Notes under the pieces: generated by a model
Told to the model about the DNA's origin: nothing
What the model saw: the letters and a program-made list of their open reading frames with translations, nothing else
The model's database searches: none
Made by a program: the position numbers and the translations under genes
Shown: positions 36,272-45,324 of the stretch, piece after piece
Layout of the letters: every line of letters starts with the position of its first letter
Position numbering within the stretch: the first letter of the stretch is position 1
Assembly (NCBI RefSeq): GCF_000300975.2
Contig: NZ_AEEC02000009.1
Location: 62,001 to 126,000, forward strand
Reading direction: 5' to 3'
DNA: 64,000 nt
DNA from: Herbaspirillum frisingense GSF30
Lineage (GTDB): Bacteria > Pseudomonadota > Gammaproteobacteria > Burkholderiales > Burkholderiaceae_D

Positions 36272-37548
36272 ATGCATTGATCATTTTCGTCCTGCTGTTC
36301 GGGCTGATGCTGACCGGGATGCCGATCTCGATCTCGCTGGGCCTGACGGTACTGACCTTCCTCTTCACCATGACCGACGTGCCGATCCAGTCGGTGGCGC
36401 TGAAGTTGTTCACCGGCATCGAGAAGTTCGAGATCATGGCGATCCCCTTCTTCATCCTGGCCGGCAACTTCCTCACCCATGGCGGCGTGGCGCGGCGCAT
36501 GATCAACTTCGCCACCTCCATGGTGGGGCACTGGCATGGTGGCCTGGCGCTGGCCGGCGTGCTGGCCTGCGCGCTGTTCGCGGCGGTCTCCGGTTCCTCG
36601 CCGGCCACCGTGGTGGCGATCGGCTCCATCATCCTGCCGGCGATGGTCAAGCAGGGCTTCCCCAACCGCTTCGGCGCGGGCGTGATCACCACTTCAGGTG
36701 CGCTGGGCATCCTGATCCCGCCTTCCATCGTGATGGTGATGTATTCGGTCTCGACCAATACGTCGGTGGGCAAGCTGTTCATGGCCGGTGTGGTGCCGGG
36801 TCTGCTGCTGGCCTTCCTGCTGGGGGTGACCACCTGGTACCTGGCGCGCAAGAACAATTACCCGCGCCTGAGGAAGGCCACCTGGGCCGAGCGGTTCGCG
36901 GCCTTCCGCAAGAGTGGCTGGGGCCTGTTCCTGATCGTCATCGTCATGGGCGGCATCTACAGCGGCGTGTTCACGCCCACGGAAGCGGCTGCCATGGCCG
37001 CGGTGTATGCCTTCTTCATCTCGGTGTTCGTCTACAAGGACCTGCGCCTGAGCCAGGTGCCCAAGGTCTTGCTGGACTCGGCCTCGATGTCGGCCATGCT
37101 GCTCTACATCATCACCAACGCGGTGCTGTTTTCGTTCCTCGTGACCAGCGAAAACATCCCGCAGGCGATGGCGGCATGGATCACCGACTCCGGCCTGGGT
37201 CCGATCACCTTCCTGCTGGTGGTCAATGTCCTGCTGCTGCTGGCCGGTAACGTGATGGAGCCGTCTTCGATCGTGCTGATCCTGGCGCCTATCCTGTTCC
37301 CCGTGGCCATGAAGCTGGGCATCGATCCGGTGCACTTCGGCATTCTCATCGTGGTCAACATGGAAGTGGGCATGTGCCATCCGCCGGTCGGTCTGAACCT
37401 GTACGTGGCCTCGGGCATCACCAAGATGGGCATTACCGAGCTGACCATCGCGGTAATGCCGTGGCTGCTGACCATGCTCGGCTTCCTGATGCTGGTGACC
37501 TACTGGCCGGCACTGTCGCTGTGGCTGCCTAACCTGATCTACAACTGA
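36268..37548 (+). CDS. dctM: TRAP transporter large membrane subunit DctM
   Basis: 426 residues, about twelve hydrophobic segments; family blocks IPFFILAGNFLTHGGVARRMINF, AAVSGSSPATVVAIGSI, GILIPPSIVMVMY and VNMEVGMCHPPVGLNLYV in the order expected. It forms the sodium- or proton-coupled path for the substrate. Last gene of dctPQM; a strong terminator follows directly. Confidence 0.95.
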   Translation: MNALIIFVLLFGLMLTGMPISISLGLTVLTFLFTMTDVPIQSVALKLFTGIEKFEIMAIPFFILAGNFLTHGGVARRMINFATSMVGHWHGGLALAGVLACALFAAVSGSSPATVVAIGSIILPAMVKQGFPNRFGAGVITTSGALGILIPPSIVMVMYSVSTNTSVGKLFMAGVVPGLLLAFLLGVTTWYLARKNNYPRLRKATWAERFAAFRKSGWGLFLIVIVMGGIYSGVFTPTEAAAMAAVYAFFISVFVYKDLRLSQVPKVLLDSASMSAMLLYIITNAVLFSFLVTSENIPQAMAAWITDSGLGPITFLLVVNVLLLLAGNVMEPSSIVLILAPILFPVAMKLGIDPVHFGILIVVNMEVGMCHPPVGLNLYVASGITKMGITELTIAVMPWLLTMLGFLMLVTYWPALSLWLPNLIYN

Positions 37549-37558
37549 CGTCACTGAT

Positions 37559-37592
37559 AATCGGCACCACGCACTACGATGGTGCCGATTTT
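37559..37592 (+). terminator. Terminator of dctPQM
   Basis: AATCGGCACCA (37559-37569) pairs with TGGTGCCGATT (37580-37590) and is followed by TT-G-T. Confidence 0.8.
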
Positions 37593-37648
37593 GTCGGATG
37601 TCTGTTAAGTTGCTCGAAAGTATGTTGGTTTTGCCCTGAAAAAGTGCT

Positions 37649-37676
37649 TTGAAACCGCGCAGAGTGCTGCTAAAGT
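37649..37676 (+). promoter_or_regulatory. Sigma-70-type promoter of a candidate small RNA
   Basis: TTGAAA at 37649-37654 and TAAAGT at 37671-37676, 16 bases apart, in a region with no gene. Transcription would start near 37683. Confidence 0.45.
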
Positions 37677-37682
37677 GCGGGC

Positions 37683-37957
37683 TTTGCTGAATCGGCACCG
37701 TGCATTTGCCGTCCTGGCAATCGAGTTTTGCAGTGATGTTTTTCTAGTGAGTTGTTGATGTACGCGCCTCACCGGCGACCCTACCGACACATCGGCGCGG
37801 GCGCAGGCGGGCAGCACCGAATACAAAGCGGGTGGTGCATAACAAACGGTATCGATACCGGGAAACTGAGGAGACGTGCATTCGATTGAAGCCGTTCAAA
37901 CGGCCGGGAATGCATCAGGAGTATTTTGAAGGCGCATCCGAGGATGCGCCTTTTTTC
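37683..37957 (+). ncRNA. Candidate structured small RNA
   Basis: A promoter (37649-37676) and a very strong terminator bracket about 275 bases with no supportable ORF. Inside are a perfect palindrome CGGTATCGATACCG (37847-37860) and a hairpin TGCATTC (37877-37883)/GAATGCA (37908-37914) enclosing GCCGTT-CA-AACGGC. The terminator is the final stem. I do not recognise an Rfam family; 6S RNA was considered but no match was evident. Confidence 0.4.
37929..37957 (+). terminator. Strong orphan terminator
   Basis: AAGGCGCATCC-GA-GGATGCGCC followed by six T residues. No protein gene on this strand ends before it after the dctM terminator, which implies a separate non-coding transcript. Confidence 0.85.
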
Positions 37958-37985
37958 TTTGTGCCAACCGTAAGCAGATAGTTCA

Positions 37986-38021
37986 TACGGTTTGTACGGT
38001 TTATACGGTTTATACGGTTTA
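37986..38021. repeat. Four tandem 9-bp repeats
   Basis: TACGGTTTG followed by three copies of TACGGTTTA, just beyond the VOC gene end and next to a T run. On the minus strand it translates as a YKP repeat in a short ORF that I do not believe is a gene. Confidence 0.85.
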
Positions 38022-38065
38022 TATTTTTTCCACATCCCTTCCAGGAGCTCTCTTCAGGGGCTCTC

Positions 38066-38719
38066 TCAGCCCGGCAGCACCCGTTCCCCGTATGGCGTGG
38101 ATATCACGGCCTCGATGGCGGTCTGCCTTCCTTCCTGCAGCACGATGCGTGCATCCTCCATCCCCACGGCCGCCAGGGCAGCGCCCAGTTCGGTCGGCGC
38201 CGGATGGCTCAGCACCAGTCGTTGCAGGCGGCAGCCGAGGTCGGGCAGGGCGCTGGCCGGATGCGGCTGGCTGTGCCACTGGATCAGGGAAGGCATCTGC
38301 CCTGCGCAGGGCAGGCGGCCGTCGGCGGCGATGGTGATCAGCCAGGCCAGGGTGCCGCGGCTCATGGGCGTGATCTCGCCGACGGCAATGGGACTGGCGG
38401 CCACCGCCGCTTCGATGTCGTCGGTGCGGGCCACCCAGTGGGCCAGGCGCGGCGGCGCATCCGCGACAAGCTCGTCCATGCCGAACCAGCGCGGGCGAGC
38501 AGGAGTGCTGCCGGCGGGATCGATGGCGATCACCTCCAGGTAGAAGCCCGCACCCAACGACAGCAGGGCATTGTGCGTGCCCAGTCGCTCATGTTGTCCG
38601 CCGATGCGCGGCGCCATCGAGACGCCCAGTTGCTGCTGTAGCCAGGCCATGCCGGCTTCAAGGCTGGGGGCGGTGACCACCAGGTGGTCCGGTTCGGTGT
38701 GGGGCGACGCCTGTGTCAT
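38066..38719 (-). CDS. VOC/glyoxalase-like domain protein
   Basis: 217 residues starting at ATG 38719, with AGGAGA five bases upstream; the much longer open frame beyond it runs antisense to the methyltransferase and xerD genes and is noise. The start DHLVVTAPSLEAGMAWLQQQLGV and the GTHNALLSLG.GFYLEVIAID pattern match the glyoxalase_3-like VOC fold, with metal-ligand-like His (DHLV) and Glu (YLEVI). Substrate unknown. Divergent from the ogt-type gene. Confidence 0.8.
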   Translation of the reverse strand: MTQASPHTEPDHLVVTAPSLEAGMAWLQQQLGVSMAPRIGGQHERLGTHNALLSLGAGFYLEVIAIDPAGSTPARPRWFGMDELVADAPPRLAHWVARTDDIEAAVAASPIAVGEITPMSRGTLAWLITIAADGRLPCAGQMPSLIQWHSQPHPASALPDLGCRLQRLVLSHPAPTELGAALAAVGMEDARIVLQEGRQTAIEAVISTPYGERVLPG

Positions 38720-38818
38720 GCGGTCTCCTGAAGTGTTGTCCTCTGTTTTGCCCGATGGTATCAAGCCGGGGCCTGAATTGCTTAAAATAGGCCTCCATCG
38801 CATTTGGCCCATTTGCCC

Positions 38819-39328
38819 ATGACCCAGCTCCAGACCGAATCGCCCCTGACCGCGCTGTTTTCCGCCGTGGTGCATACGCCCTTTGGCGGCATGGGCATCC
38901 GTACCCAGGCCGGGGCGCTGGTCGAGATGGTCTACCTGCCGGCGCATTACGCCGAGAAGGATGCCGCCGATCCGGTGGCGGCCAAGGCCGTGCAGCAGAT
39001 CCGGCGTTACCTGGCCGATCCGGGCTTTCGCTTCAAGCTGCCGCTGGCTCCGGTGGGCAGCGCCTTCCAGCAACGCGTCTGGCAGGCCATCGCCGCCATT
39101 CCCTGCGGCCAGGTCCAGACCTATGGCCAGGTTGCCAAGCACATCCAGTCCGCCCCGCGTGCGGTCGGGCAGGCCTGCGGCGCCAACTGGTATCCGCTGG
39201 TGATTCCTTGTCATCGGGTCACCGCAGCCGGCGGCCTGGGCGGGTTTTCGCATCATGACGACGTCGACGGCTTCCACCTGGAGGTCAAGCGCTGGTTGCT
39301 GCGCCACGAAGGCGTGCACGGATACTGA
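38819..39328 (+). CDS. ogt: Methylated-DNA--protein-cysteine methyltransferase
   Basis: 169 residues from ATG 38819. Active-site motif IPCHRV near 135 with nucleophilic Cys, the helix-turn-helix region FQQRVWQAIAAIPCGQVQTYGQVA, and GLGGF downstream. It irreversibly accepts O6-alkyl groups from guanine. The N-terminal half is the usual non-catalytic domain without Ada-type zinc cysteines, so this is the Ogt type. xerD follows after nine bases, and the two are probably cotranscribed. Confidence 0.93.
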   Translation: MTQLQTESPLTALFSAVVHTPFGGMGIRTQAGALVEMVYLPAHYAEKDAADPVAAKAVQQIRRYLADPGFRFKLPLAPVGSAFQQRVWQAIAAIPCGQVQTYGQVAKHIQSAPRAVGQACGANWYPLVIPCHRVTAAGGLGGFSHHDDVDGFHLEVKRWLLRHEGVHGY

Positions 39329-39337
39329 CGGACTCGC

Positions 39338-40261
39338 ATGGGACGCACCACACCGAAGATAGAAGCGCCCGCCGCCAGCCGCGAGGCCATCGACGAATTC
39401 TGCGACAGCCTGTGGCTGGAAGACGGCCTGTCCAAGAATACGCTGGAGGCTTACCGGCGCGACATGACCCTGTACGCCCACTGGCTGCATCATGAGCACG
39501 CCAAGTCGCTCTATGAGACCCAGGCCGATGACCTGCATGCCTATTTCGCGGCCCGTCACGACCAGACCAAGCCCAGTTCTTCCAATCGCCGGCTGGCGGT
39601 GTTGAAGCGGTTTTTCCAGCTGGCGCTGCGCCAGAACCGGGTGGCCGCCGATCCCTGCCTGAAGATGCGCTCGGCGCGCCAGCCGCAGCGTTTTCCCAAG
39701 ACCCTGTCGGAAGGCCAGGTCGAGGCCCTGCTGGCCGCACCCGATGTGTCCACGCCCCTCGGGCTGCGCGACCGCGCCATGATCGAGCTGATGTATGCCA
39801 GCGGCTTGCGGGTGTCGGAGCTGGTGCTGTTGAAGAGCATCGAAGTCGGTATGAACGAGGCCGTGCTGCGGGTGACCGGCAAGGGCGACAAGACCCGGCT
39901 GGTGCCATTCGGCGAGGAGGCCGGCGCCTGGATTGCCCGCTACCTGGCCGAGGGGCGGCCGCAGATCCTGCAGGGCCAGGTCGACGATGCCCTGTTCGTC
40001 ACCGCACGCGGCGGGCCGATGACGCGCCAGATGTTCTGGACCCTGATCAAGAAGCATGCGCTGCAGGCCGGCATCACGGTGCGCCTGTCACCGCACACGC
40101 TGCGCCACGCCTTTGCCACTCACCTGCTCAACCATGGCGCCGACCTGCGCGTGGTACAGCTGCTGCTGGGCCATGCCGACATCTCCACCACCCAGATCTA
40201 CACCCACGTGGCGCGCGAGAGGCTCAAGCAACTGCATGCCGCACATCACCCCCGCGGCTGA
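39338..40261 (+). CDS. xerD: Site-specific tyrosine recombinase XerD
   Basis: 307 residues. N-terminal SAM-like core-binding domain ([24 protein letters not shown]), then the catalytic domain with Arg in ASGLRVSE, Lys in [33 protein letters not shown] (Tyr nucleophile). The set R-K-H-R-H-Y is complete. With XerC it resolves chromosome dimers at dif under FtsK control. No integrase context or attachment site is seen, which supports XerD rather than a phage integrase. Confidence 0.95.
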   Translation: MGRTTPKIEAPAASREAIDEFCDSLWLEDGLSKNTLEAYRRDMTLYAHWLHHEHAKSLYETQADDLHAYFAARHDQTKPSSSNRRLAVLKRFFQLALRQNRVAADPCLKMRSARQPQRFPKTLSEGQVEALLAAPDVSTPLGLRDRAMIELMYASGLRVSELVLLKSIEVGMNEAVLRVTGKGDKTRLVPFGEEAGAWIARYLAEGRPQILQGQVDDALFVTARGGPMTRQMFWTLIKKHALQAGITVRLSPHTLRHAFATHLLNHGADLRVVQLLLGHADISTTQIYTHVARERLKQLHAAHHPRG

Positions 40262-40338
40262 TCTTGCGGCATAATGTGCGCCCATGACGGCCCGGCCGGC
40301 CTGCTGGGCCGGTCAGGCAGCCGTCAGGAAGAACACCG

Positions 40339-40839
40339 ATGAGCGCCAAGAAAGAACACATCTCCGAAACCCCCGCCACGCAATTCCTGCGCAAGCAGGG
40401 CGTGACCTTCACCGAGCATCCCTACGATTACGAGGAGCATGGCGGCACCTCGGTGTCCTCGCGCGAGCTGGGCGTGGACGAGCATGCCGTCATCAAGACC
40501 CTGGTGATGCAGGATGAGGCGGCCAAGCCGATGCTGGTGCTCATGCATGGCGACTGCAAGGTCTCCACCAAGAACCTGGCACGCCAGATCGGCTGCAAGT
40601 CGGTCGAGCCCTGCAAACCGGAGGTGGCCAATCGCCACTCGGGCTTCCTGATCGGTGGGACCTCGCCCTTCGGCACCCGCAAGAGCATGCCGGTCTACGT
40701 GGAAGCCAGCATCCTGGAACTCGACAAGATCTACATCAATGGCGGCCGGCGCGGCTTCCTGGTGGGCATCGACCCCGCCGTCCTCCTGAAGGTGTTGCCG
40801 GCCAAGGCGGTGCAGTGCGCCCTGGCTGATGCGCCCTGA
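40339..40839 (+). CDS. ybaK: YbaK/EbsC-type aminoacyl-tRNA deacylase
   Basis: 166 residues. YbaK fold signature: TPATQFLRKQG-like start, ELGVDEHAVIKTLVM, MHGDCKVSTKNLARQIG with the conserved Lys, and the G-G-T-SPFGTRKSMPVY loop. It hydrolyses Cys-tRNA(Pro), a proofreading step. It lies between xerD and plsY with short gaps on the same strand, so the three may be one operon. Confidence 0.92.
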   Translation: MSAKKEHISETPATQFLRKQGVTFTEHPYDYEEHGGTSVSSRELGVDEHAVIKTLVMQDEAAKPMLVLMHGDCKVSTKNLARQIGCKSVEPCKPEVANRHSGFLIGGTSPFGTRKSMPVYVEASILELDKIYINGGRRGFLVGIDPAVLLKVLPAKAVQCALADAP

Positions 40840-40872
40840 CAAGAACCCAGAGACAAGAGAAAGAACGCATTC

Positions 40873-41490
40873 ATGTACAACATCCTTTTCGCCATCGCGG
40901 CCTACCTGATCGGCTCGCTGTCCTTTGCGGTGGTGGTGTCCAAGGTCTTCGGACTGGCCGATCCCCGCACCTACGGTTCCAAGAATCCCGGTGCCACCAA
41001 TGTGCTGCGCAGCGGCAACAAGAAGGCGGCGGCACTGACCCTGCTGGGCGATGGCTTCAAGGGGTGGCTGGCGGTCTGGCTGGCGCAGAAGTTCGGGCCG
41101 CAGTATGGCGTGGATGACACCGGCATTGCCCTGGTCACGCTGGCCGTCTTCCTGGGTCACCTGTGGCCGGTGTTCTTCCGCTTCGTGGGCGGCAAGGGCG
41201 TGGCTACCGCGCTGGGCATCCTGCTGGCGCTGGACCCCTGGCTGGGCCTGGCCACGCTGGCGACCTGGCTGGTGGTGGCCTTCGCTTTCCGCTACTCCTC
41301 ACTGGCAGCGCTGGTAGCGGCCCTGTTCGCACCGTTCTACTACGGCCTGCTGTTCGGCACCACCGACGGCATCCTGCTGGCCGTGGTCGCGATGGCGGCA
41401 CTGCTGATCTATCGCCATCGCAAGAACATCGGCAACCTGCTGGCCGGCAAGGAAAGCAAGATCGGGAGCAAGAAGAAGGCCGGCAAATAG
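40873..41490 (+). CDS. plsY: Glycerol-3-phosphate acyltransferase PlsY
   Basis: 205 residues, five membrane segments. Motifs: [12 protein letters not shown] (acyl-phosphate/G3P site), [21 protein letters not shown], and a late small-residue helix. It transfers acyl from acyl-phosphate to G3P in the inner membrane, the first step of phospholipid synthesis. The Lys/Gly-rich tail is a usual cytoplasmic end. A strong bidirectional terminator follows. Confidence 0.95.
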   Translation: MYNILFAIAAYLIGSLSFAVVVSKVFGLADPRTYGSKNPGATNVLRSGNKKAAALTLLGDGFKGWLAVWLAQKFGPQYGVDDTGIALVTLAVFLGHLWPVFFRFVGGKGVATALGILLALDPWLGLATLATWLVVAFAFRYSSLAALVAALFAPFYYGLLFGTTDGILLAVVAMAALLIYRHRKNIGNLLAGKESKIGSKKKAGK

Positions 41491-41544
41491 GTTGGGCAAG
41501 TAGGGCGGACAAGTCAGGCTGCAAATGCCGCTTGCCACTCCCCG

Positions 41545-41588
41545 AAAACAGGAAGGGCCGCAATGGAGATTGCGGCCCTTCCTGTTTT
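41545..41588 (+). terminator. Bidirectional terminator after plsY
   Basis: A 19-base arm starting AAAACAGGAAGGG (41545-41563) pairs perfectly with 41570-41588; A runs and T runs on either side suit both strands. Confidence 0.88.
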
Positions 41589-41670
41589 TGCGATGCCAGG
41601 CTCTGTTGCGCTTCATCGGTGCCAGCCGGTCGTGCTCGAAGACGCCTGCCAATCCCGGCAGGATTTGACT

Positions 41671-41691
41671 GTTATCCGGTTAACAGATAAC
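41671..41691. promoter_or_regulatory. Inverted-repeat operator before higB
   Basis: GTTATC-CGGTTAACA-GATAAC, with a palindromic GTTAAC in the centre, eight bases before higB. It is the expected place for HigA autoregulation. Confidence 0.55.
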
Positions 41692-41699
41692 ATTTTCGG

Positions 41700-41969
41700 A
41701 TGTCGATCCAATCCTTCTCTTGCCCTGATACGGAGGCCCTGTTCATCACGGGCAAGAGTCGTCGCTTCGCCAACATCAAGACCGTGGCCGAACGCAAGCT
41801 GGCGCAACTGGATGCGGCGCCGTCGGTGAACTTCATGAAAGCACCGCCCGGAAACGACTTGAAGGAGTACCGCGGCGCCTGGCATGTGCGGATCAACGAA
41901 CAGTGGCGCCTTACCTTCCGATGGGGCCCGCATGGGCCTTATGACGTCCTGATCGAAGATCCGCATTGA
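41700..41969 (+). CDS. higB: HigB-type toxin (RelE/ParE superfamily)
   Basis: 89 residues. HigB/plasmid-maintenance-killer pattern: FSCPDTEALFITGKSRRFANI, then LKEYRGAWHVRINEQWRLTFRW, the basic strand typical of ribosome-dependent mRNA interferases. The toxin-first order with the antitoxin 41 bases downstream is diagnostic of higBA. The ribosome site before ATG 41700 is poor. It would cleave translated mRNA and halt growth when free of HigA. Confidence 0.88.
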   Translation: MSIQSFSCPDTEALFITGKSRRFANIKTVAERKLAQLDAAPSVNFMKAPPGNDLKEYRGAWHVRINEQWRLTFRWGPHGPYDVLIEDPH

Positions 41970-42010
41970 GCGCGATCATCGGGTTCTGAGCTAACGTATT
42001 GGAGTGCATC

Positions 42011-42316
42011 ATGTTCAAGAATGGCATGCGACCCGTCCACCCTGGCGAGGTCTTGCTTGAAGACTACATCAAGCCTTTGGGCGTGAGCGTGCGCGCGGTG
42101 GCGATGGCACTGCATGTGCCCTATTCGCGCCTGAGTGAAATTCTCAAGGGGCAGCGCGGGGTCAGCGCCGACACGGCCCTGCGTCTGGAGCGCTATTTTG
42201 GAAGCGAGGCGCAGGGCTGGTTGAACCTTCAGTCTGCCTATGACCTTCGGATGGCTGAAATTTCGGCGGGGAAGGCCATCGCCAGATCCATCACGCCGCT
42301 CGCTGTCGAGGCCTGA
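42011..42316 (+). CDS. higA: HigA-type antitoxin (XRE helix-turn-helix)
   Basis: 101 residues starting at ATG 42011 with GGAG six bases upstream; the frame is also open four codons earlier from TTG 41999. Helix-turn-helix VRAVAMALHVPYSRLSEILKG and the HigA start MRPVHPGEVLLEDYIKPLG. It neutralises HigB and represses the pair, probably at the inverted repeat 41671-41691. It is convergent with tsaD, and no terminator is visible between them. Confidence 0.88.
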   Translation: MFKNGMRPVHPGEVLLEDYIKPLGVSVRAVAMALHVPYSRLSEILKGQRGVSADTALRLERYFGSEAQGWLNLQSAYDLRMAEISAGKAIARSITPLAVEA

Positions 42317-42378
42317 GCGACCGGCATCACGTCACGCACATCGCAGGGTATATGGCCGCCGATGTGGCCGCGCAGGGC

Positions 42379-43422
42379 TCAGCCTTGTGGCGGTCGCAGC
42401 TCATCCAGCGGCCAGCGCGGCCGTACGCCAAAACCATATTCCTTGCGCGCCGCATCGGGTTGCTCGCGCAGGCGCATGGCGCCGGCAAAGGCGATCATGG
42501 CGCCGTTGTCGGTGCAGAACTGCAGTTCTGGATAGAACACTTCGTAGCGGCGCTTGGCTGCAGCGGCATTGAGGGCAGCACGCAACTGGGCATTGGCACC
42601 CACGCCGCCGGCAATCACCAGGCGCTTCAGGTTGGTCTGCTTCAACGCGGTCATGCACTTGGCCACCAGCACGTCGACGATGGCGTCCACGAAGCCGCGT
42701 GCGATGTTGGCCTTGTCCTGCTCGCAGATATTGGCGCTGCTGCTGCCGTGCTGCTTGACCACGGTCAGCACCGCGGTCTTCAGGCCGGAGAAGCTGAAGT
42801 CCAGATTCTTGGAATGCAGCATGGGGCGCGGCAGCTGGTATGCGGCCGGGTCACCGAACTCGGCCAGGCGCGAGATGGCCGGTCCACCCGGATAGCCCAG
42901 GCCCAGCAGCTTGGCCGACTTGTCGAAGGCTTCGCCGGCAGCGTCGTCCAGGGTTTCGCCCAGCAGTTCATAGCGCCCCACGCCATCGACCCGCATCAAT
43001 TGCGTATGGCCGCCCGAGACTAGCAGGGCGATGAAAGGAAAGCGCGGCGGCTTGCTGGCCAGCAGCGGCGAGAGCAGGTGCCCTTCCAGGTGATGGATGC
43101 CCAGTACCGGCTTGTCCAGTGCCAGGCCCAGTCCGCACGCCACGGACGCGCCGACCAGCAGCGCGCCGGCCAGTCCCGGTCCCTGGGTGTAGGCGATGGC
43201 GTCGATCTCCTGCGCTTGCACATGGGCGTCCGCCAGGGTTTGCCGCAGCAGGGGAATGGCGCGCCGGATGTGGTCGCGCGAGGCCAGCTCGGGGACGACA
43301 CCACCGTACTCCTGGTGCATGGCGATCTGCGAATGCAGGGCATGCGCCAGCAGGCCGCGCTCGGTGTCGTACAGAGCGAGGCCGGTTTCATCACAGGAGG
43401 ATTCGACGCCGAGGACTAGCAT
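42379..43422 (-). CDS. tsaD: tRNA t6A transferase TsaD
   Basis: 347 residues of the ASKHA fold. [14 protein letters not shown] at the N-terminus, the metal-binding HHLEGHL near 112-118, [27 protein letters not shown] and [10 protein letters not shown]. It transfers the threonylcarbamoyl group to A37 of tRNA together with TsaB/TsaE (tsaE is at 26269). It is divergent from the YbiB-type gene, and the 130-base gap holds both promoters. Confidence 0.96.
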   Translation of the reverse strand: MLVLGVESSCDETGLALYDTERGLLAHALHSQIAMHQEYGGVVPELASRDHIRRAIPLLRQTLADAHVQAQEIDAIAYTQGPGLAGALLVGASVACGLGLALDKPVLGIHHLEGHLLSPLLASKPPRFPFIALLVSGGHTQLMRVDGVGRYELLGETLDDAAGEAFDKSAKLLGLGYPGGPAISRLAEFGDPAAYQLPRPMLHSKNLDFSFSGLKTAVLTVVKQHGSSSANICEQDKANIARGFVDAIVDVLVAKCMTALKQTNLKRLVIAGGVGANAQLRAALNAAAAKRRYEVFYPELQFCTDNGAMIAFAGAMRLREQPDAARKEYGFGVRPRWPLDELRPPQG

Positions 43423-43552
43423 GGGGATGGACTCAATGAAGCGGCCGGTCCCCGACGGGTGGGGTGCGCGGCAAAGGCGCTATTGTAATGGAAAGCCCGG
43501 CCGCTGGCCCTGCCGGCTGCGGCAGGCACCGCTTTTGGTGTACCCTTCGGCC

Positions 43553-44605
43553 ATGCAAAACGATGCCCACATTCCTGCTCCGGCTGCGGCCGTCGAGCCT
43601 GCCAGCGCTGCCCCGGGTATTGCCGCCGCGCTGGCCGCCCCGGTGGTCGCCACCCCCTTCGTTGCTGCGCCCTTCATCAAGGAGATCGGCCGCGGCAAGG
43701 ATGGCGCGCGCAGCCTCTCCCGTGACGATGCCCAGGCCATGTACCAGGCCATGCTCGAGGGCCGCGTCAGCGACCTGGAGCTGGGCGCGATCCTCTTGGC
43801 CATGCGCATCAAGGGCGAATCGGTCCAGGAGATCGCCGGTTTCCTGGCGGCCGCCGAAGCGTCCTTCACGCCATTGCGCGCGCCTGCTGGCGATTACGCA
43901 CCTGTGGTCCTGCCCAGCTACAACGGGTCGCGCAAGATGGCCAACCTTACGCCGCTGCTGTGCATGCTGCTGGTGCGCCGGGGCGTGCCGGTGCTCATGC
44001 ACGGCGTGACCCGCGACCCACAGCGCCTGACCAGCGCCGAGATATTCAGTGCACTGGGCATTGCCCACGCGGCCTCCGGCGCCCAGGCTGAAGCGCTGAT
44101 GACCGCCGGACAACCGGCCTTCATCCCGATTGCCGCACTGGCTCCGTCCATCGCGCGACTGCTGGAGATGCGCCGTATCCTGGGGGTGCGCAACTCCACG
44201 CATACCCTGGTGAAGATCATGCAACCGTTTGCGCAGCCGGCCTTGCGTCTGACGTCGTACACCCATCCCGAGTATCTGGAGATGTTGAGCGACTATTTTG
44301 GCAACGCTGCACCGCATGATCGCGGCGATGCTTTCCTGATGCGCGGTACCGAGGGCGAGACCGTGGCCAATGCCCGGCGCGCCCAGCGCATCGACTGGTT
44401 CAGCCGTGGCACGCGCACCGTGCTGGTAGAAAAGCAGAGCGTGGCCGAGGATGTGCCGGAGTTGCCCGAAGGTAGCGATGCACTGGCCACGGCGCGCTGG
44501 ATCAACGAGGTGCTTGATGGCCGCCGTCCTGTACCGCAGGCCATCGCCGAGCAGGTCGATCACTGTGTCGACGTGGCCGCACGGGTGCGCAAAAATATTT
44601 CCTGA
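43553..44605 (+). CDS. ybiB: YbiB/TrpD2-type DNA-binding protein
   Basis: 350 residues from ATG 43553; the frame extends upstream antisense into tsaD and that part is not used. It has the nucleoside-phosphoribosyltransferase class III fold of anthranilate phosphoribosyltransferase (SRDDAQAMYQAMLEGRVSDLELGAILLAMRIKGES split over 55-90; MHGVTRDPQRLTSAEIFSALGI). The glycine-rich phosphoribosyl motif of TrpD is not obvious here (PSYNGSRKMANLTPLL instead), as in YbiB proteins, which bind DNA and lack the enzyme activity. There is an Ala/Pro-rich N-terminal stretch. Exact role unknown. Confidence 0.82.
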   Translation: MQNDAHIPAPAAAVEPASAAPGIAAALAAPVVATPFVAAPFIKEIGRGKDGARSLSRDDAQAMYQAMLEGRVSDLELGAILLAMRIKGESVQEIAGFLAAAEASFTPLRAPAGDYAPVVLPSYNGSRKMANLTPLLCMLLVRRGVPVLMHGVTRDPQRLTSAEIFSALGIAHAASGAQAEALMTAGQPAFIPIAALAPSIARLLEMRRILGVRNSTHTLVKIMQPFAQPALRLTSYTHPEYLEMLSDYFGNAAPHDRGDAFLMRGTEGETVANARRAQRIDWFSRGTRTVLVEKQSVAEDVPELPEGSDALATARWINEVLDGRRPVPQAIAEQVDHCVDVAARVRKNIS

Positions 44606-44834
44606 CATCGTCTGCGGCGTGGGCGTTTCGCCACAGCGGCTCCTGTGGGGCGGGAAGCTGACGAATTGGCAGCCCGTCGCCAGGGCGCAAACAAGGCGTG
44701 GCGGTCAGCAATGGTCAGGAAAAAATCGGGAAGAATTGCCGGCAATGCGGCCATGAGGGCAGGCTGGAAAAGACCCGGATGAAGATCCCTGGGGAGTCGG
44801 GATCGTGATTCGGAGGGACTTGGGAGTGCTGGGC

Positions 44835-45287
44835 TCAGGTGCGCGGACGGCGGCGGGCGGTGGTCTTGGCGGCTGCCACGAGCTTTTCCGGTGCGTGGGC
44901 GGCAATCTGGGCGAAGGCGAAGATCACTTCCTTGACGATCTTGCGCTGGGGCGCCGGCAGATTGATGAAGGCCTCGAAGGCTTCGCGCTCGCGGTAGCCG
45001 ATGGCTTCTTCCCAGCGGGCGCGGCGCTTGTCGATGCGCTTGCCGATCTCTTCGCCGAAGCGCAGGTGCTGGGGAGTGACGATGAGCCATTCGGCCAGCG
45101 TCTCCAGCTTGTCCTGCTTGGGCATCGACTCGCCCAGCAACCAGCGTCGTACGCCGTGCAGGGTCATCGGCTTGCCCCAGTACCGCAGATTGAATTCCCG
45201 TTCCAGAACGGCGGGCTTGGGTTCGTATCCTGCTTTTTCCATCGCGGTGCGCAAGCGCTTTGCGAATTTTTGATTGGCGGTTTCCAT
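44835..45287 (-). CDS. XRE-like helix-turn-helix regulator
   Basis: 150 residues. FAKRLRTAMEKAGYEPKPAVLEREFN then HGVRRWLLGESMPKQDKLETLAEWLIVTPQHLRFG is a lambda-Cro/XRE-like helix-turn-helix with a helical extension. The C-terminus is basic (TTARRRPRT), fitting DNA binding. It stands alone with an inverted repeat (45325-45359) just upstream, a likely self-operator. Such proteins are often phage-derived or stress regulators; no phage genes are nearby. Confidence 0.72.
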   Translation of the reverse strand: METANQKFAKRLRTAMEKAGYEPKPAVLEREFNLRYWGKPMTLHGVRRWLLGESMPKQDKLETLAEWLIVTPQHLRFGEEIGKRIDKRRARWEEAIGYREREAFEAFINLPAPQRKIVKEVIFAFAQIAAHAPEKLVAAAKTTARRRPRT

Positions 45288-45324
45288 GGTTTCGAAGGTA
45301 CTTTGACGTAGCGCTTTCCGGGGT

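Noticed and set aside
37986-38021. CRISPR array
   Set aside because: Units are nine bases and contiguous, without spacers.
37781-38035. Short minus-strand ORF with YKP repeats
   Set aside because: It is a translation of the 9-bp tandem repeat across a terminator, with no ribosome site.
38720-40057. Upstream extension of the VOC frame to 663 residues
   Set aside because: It runs antisense through ogt and xerD; the good ribosome site before ATG 38719 sets the real start.
39338-40261. Phage integrase
   Set aside because: The protein has XerD length and motifs and sits with ogt, ybaK and plsY with no tRNA target, excisionase or phage genes.
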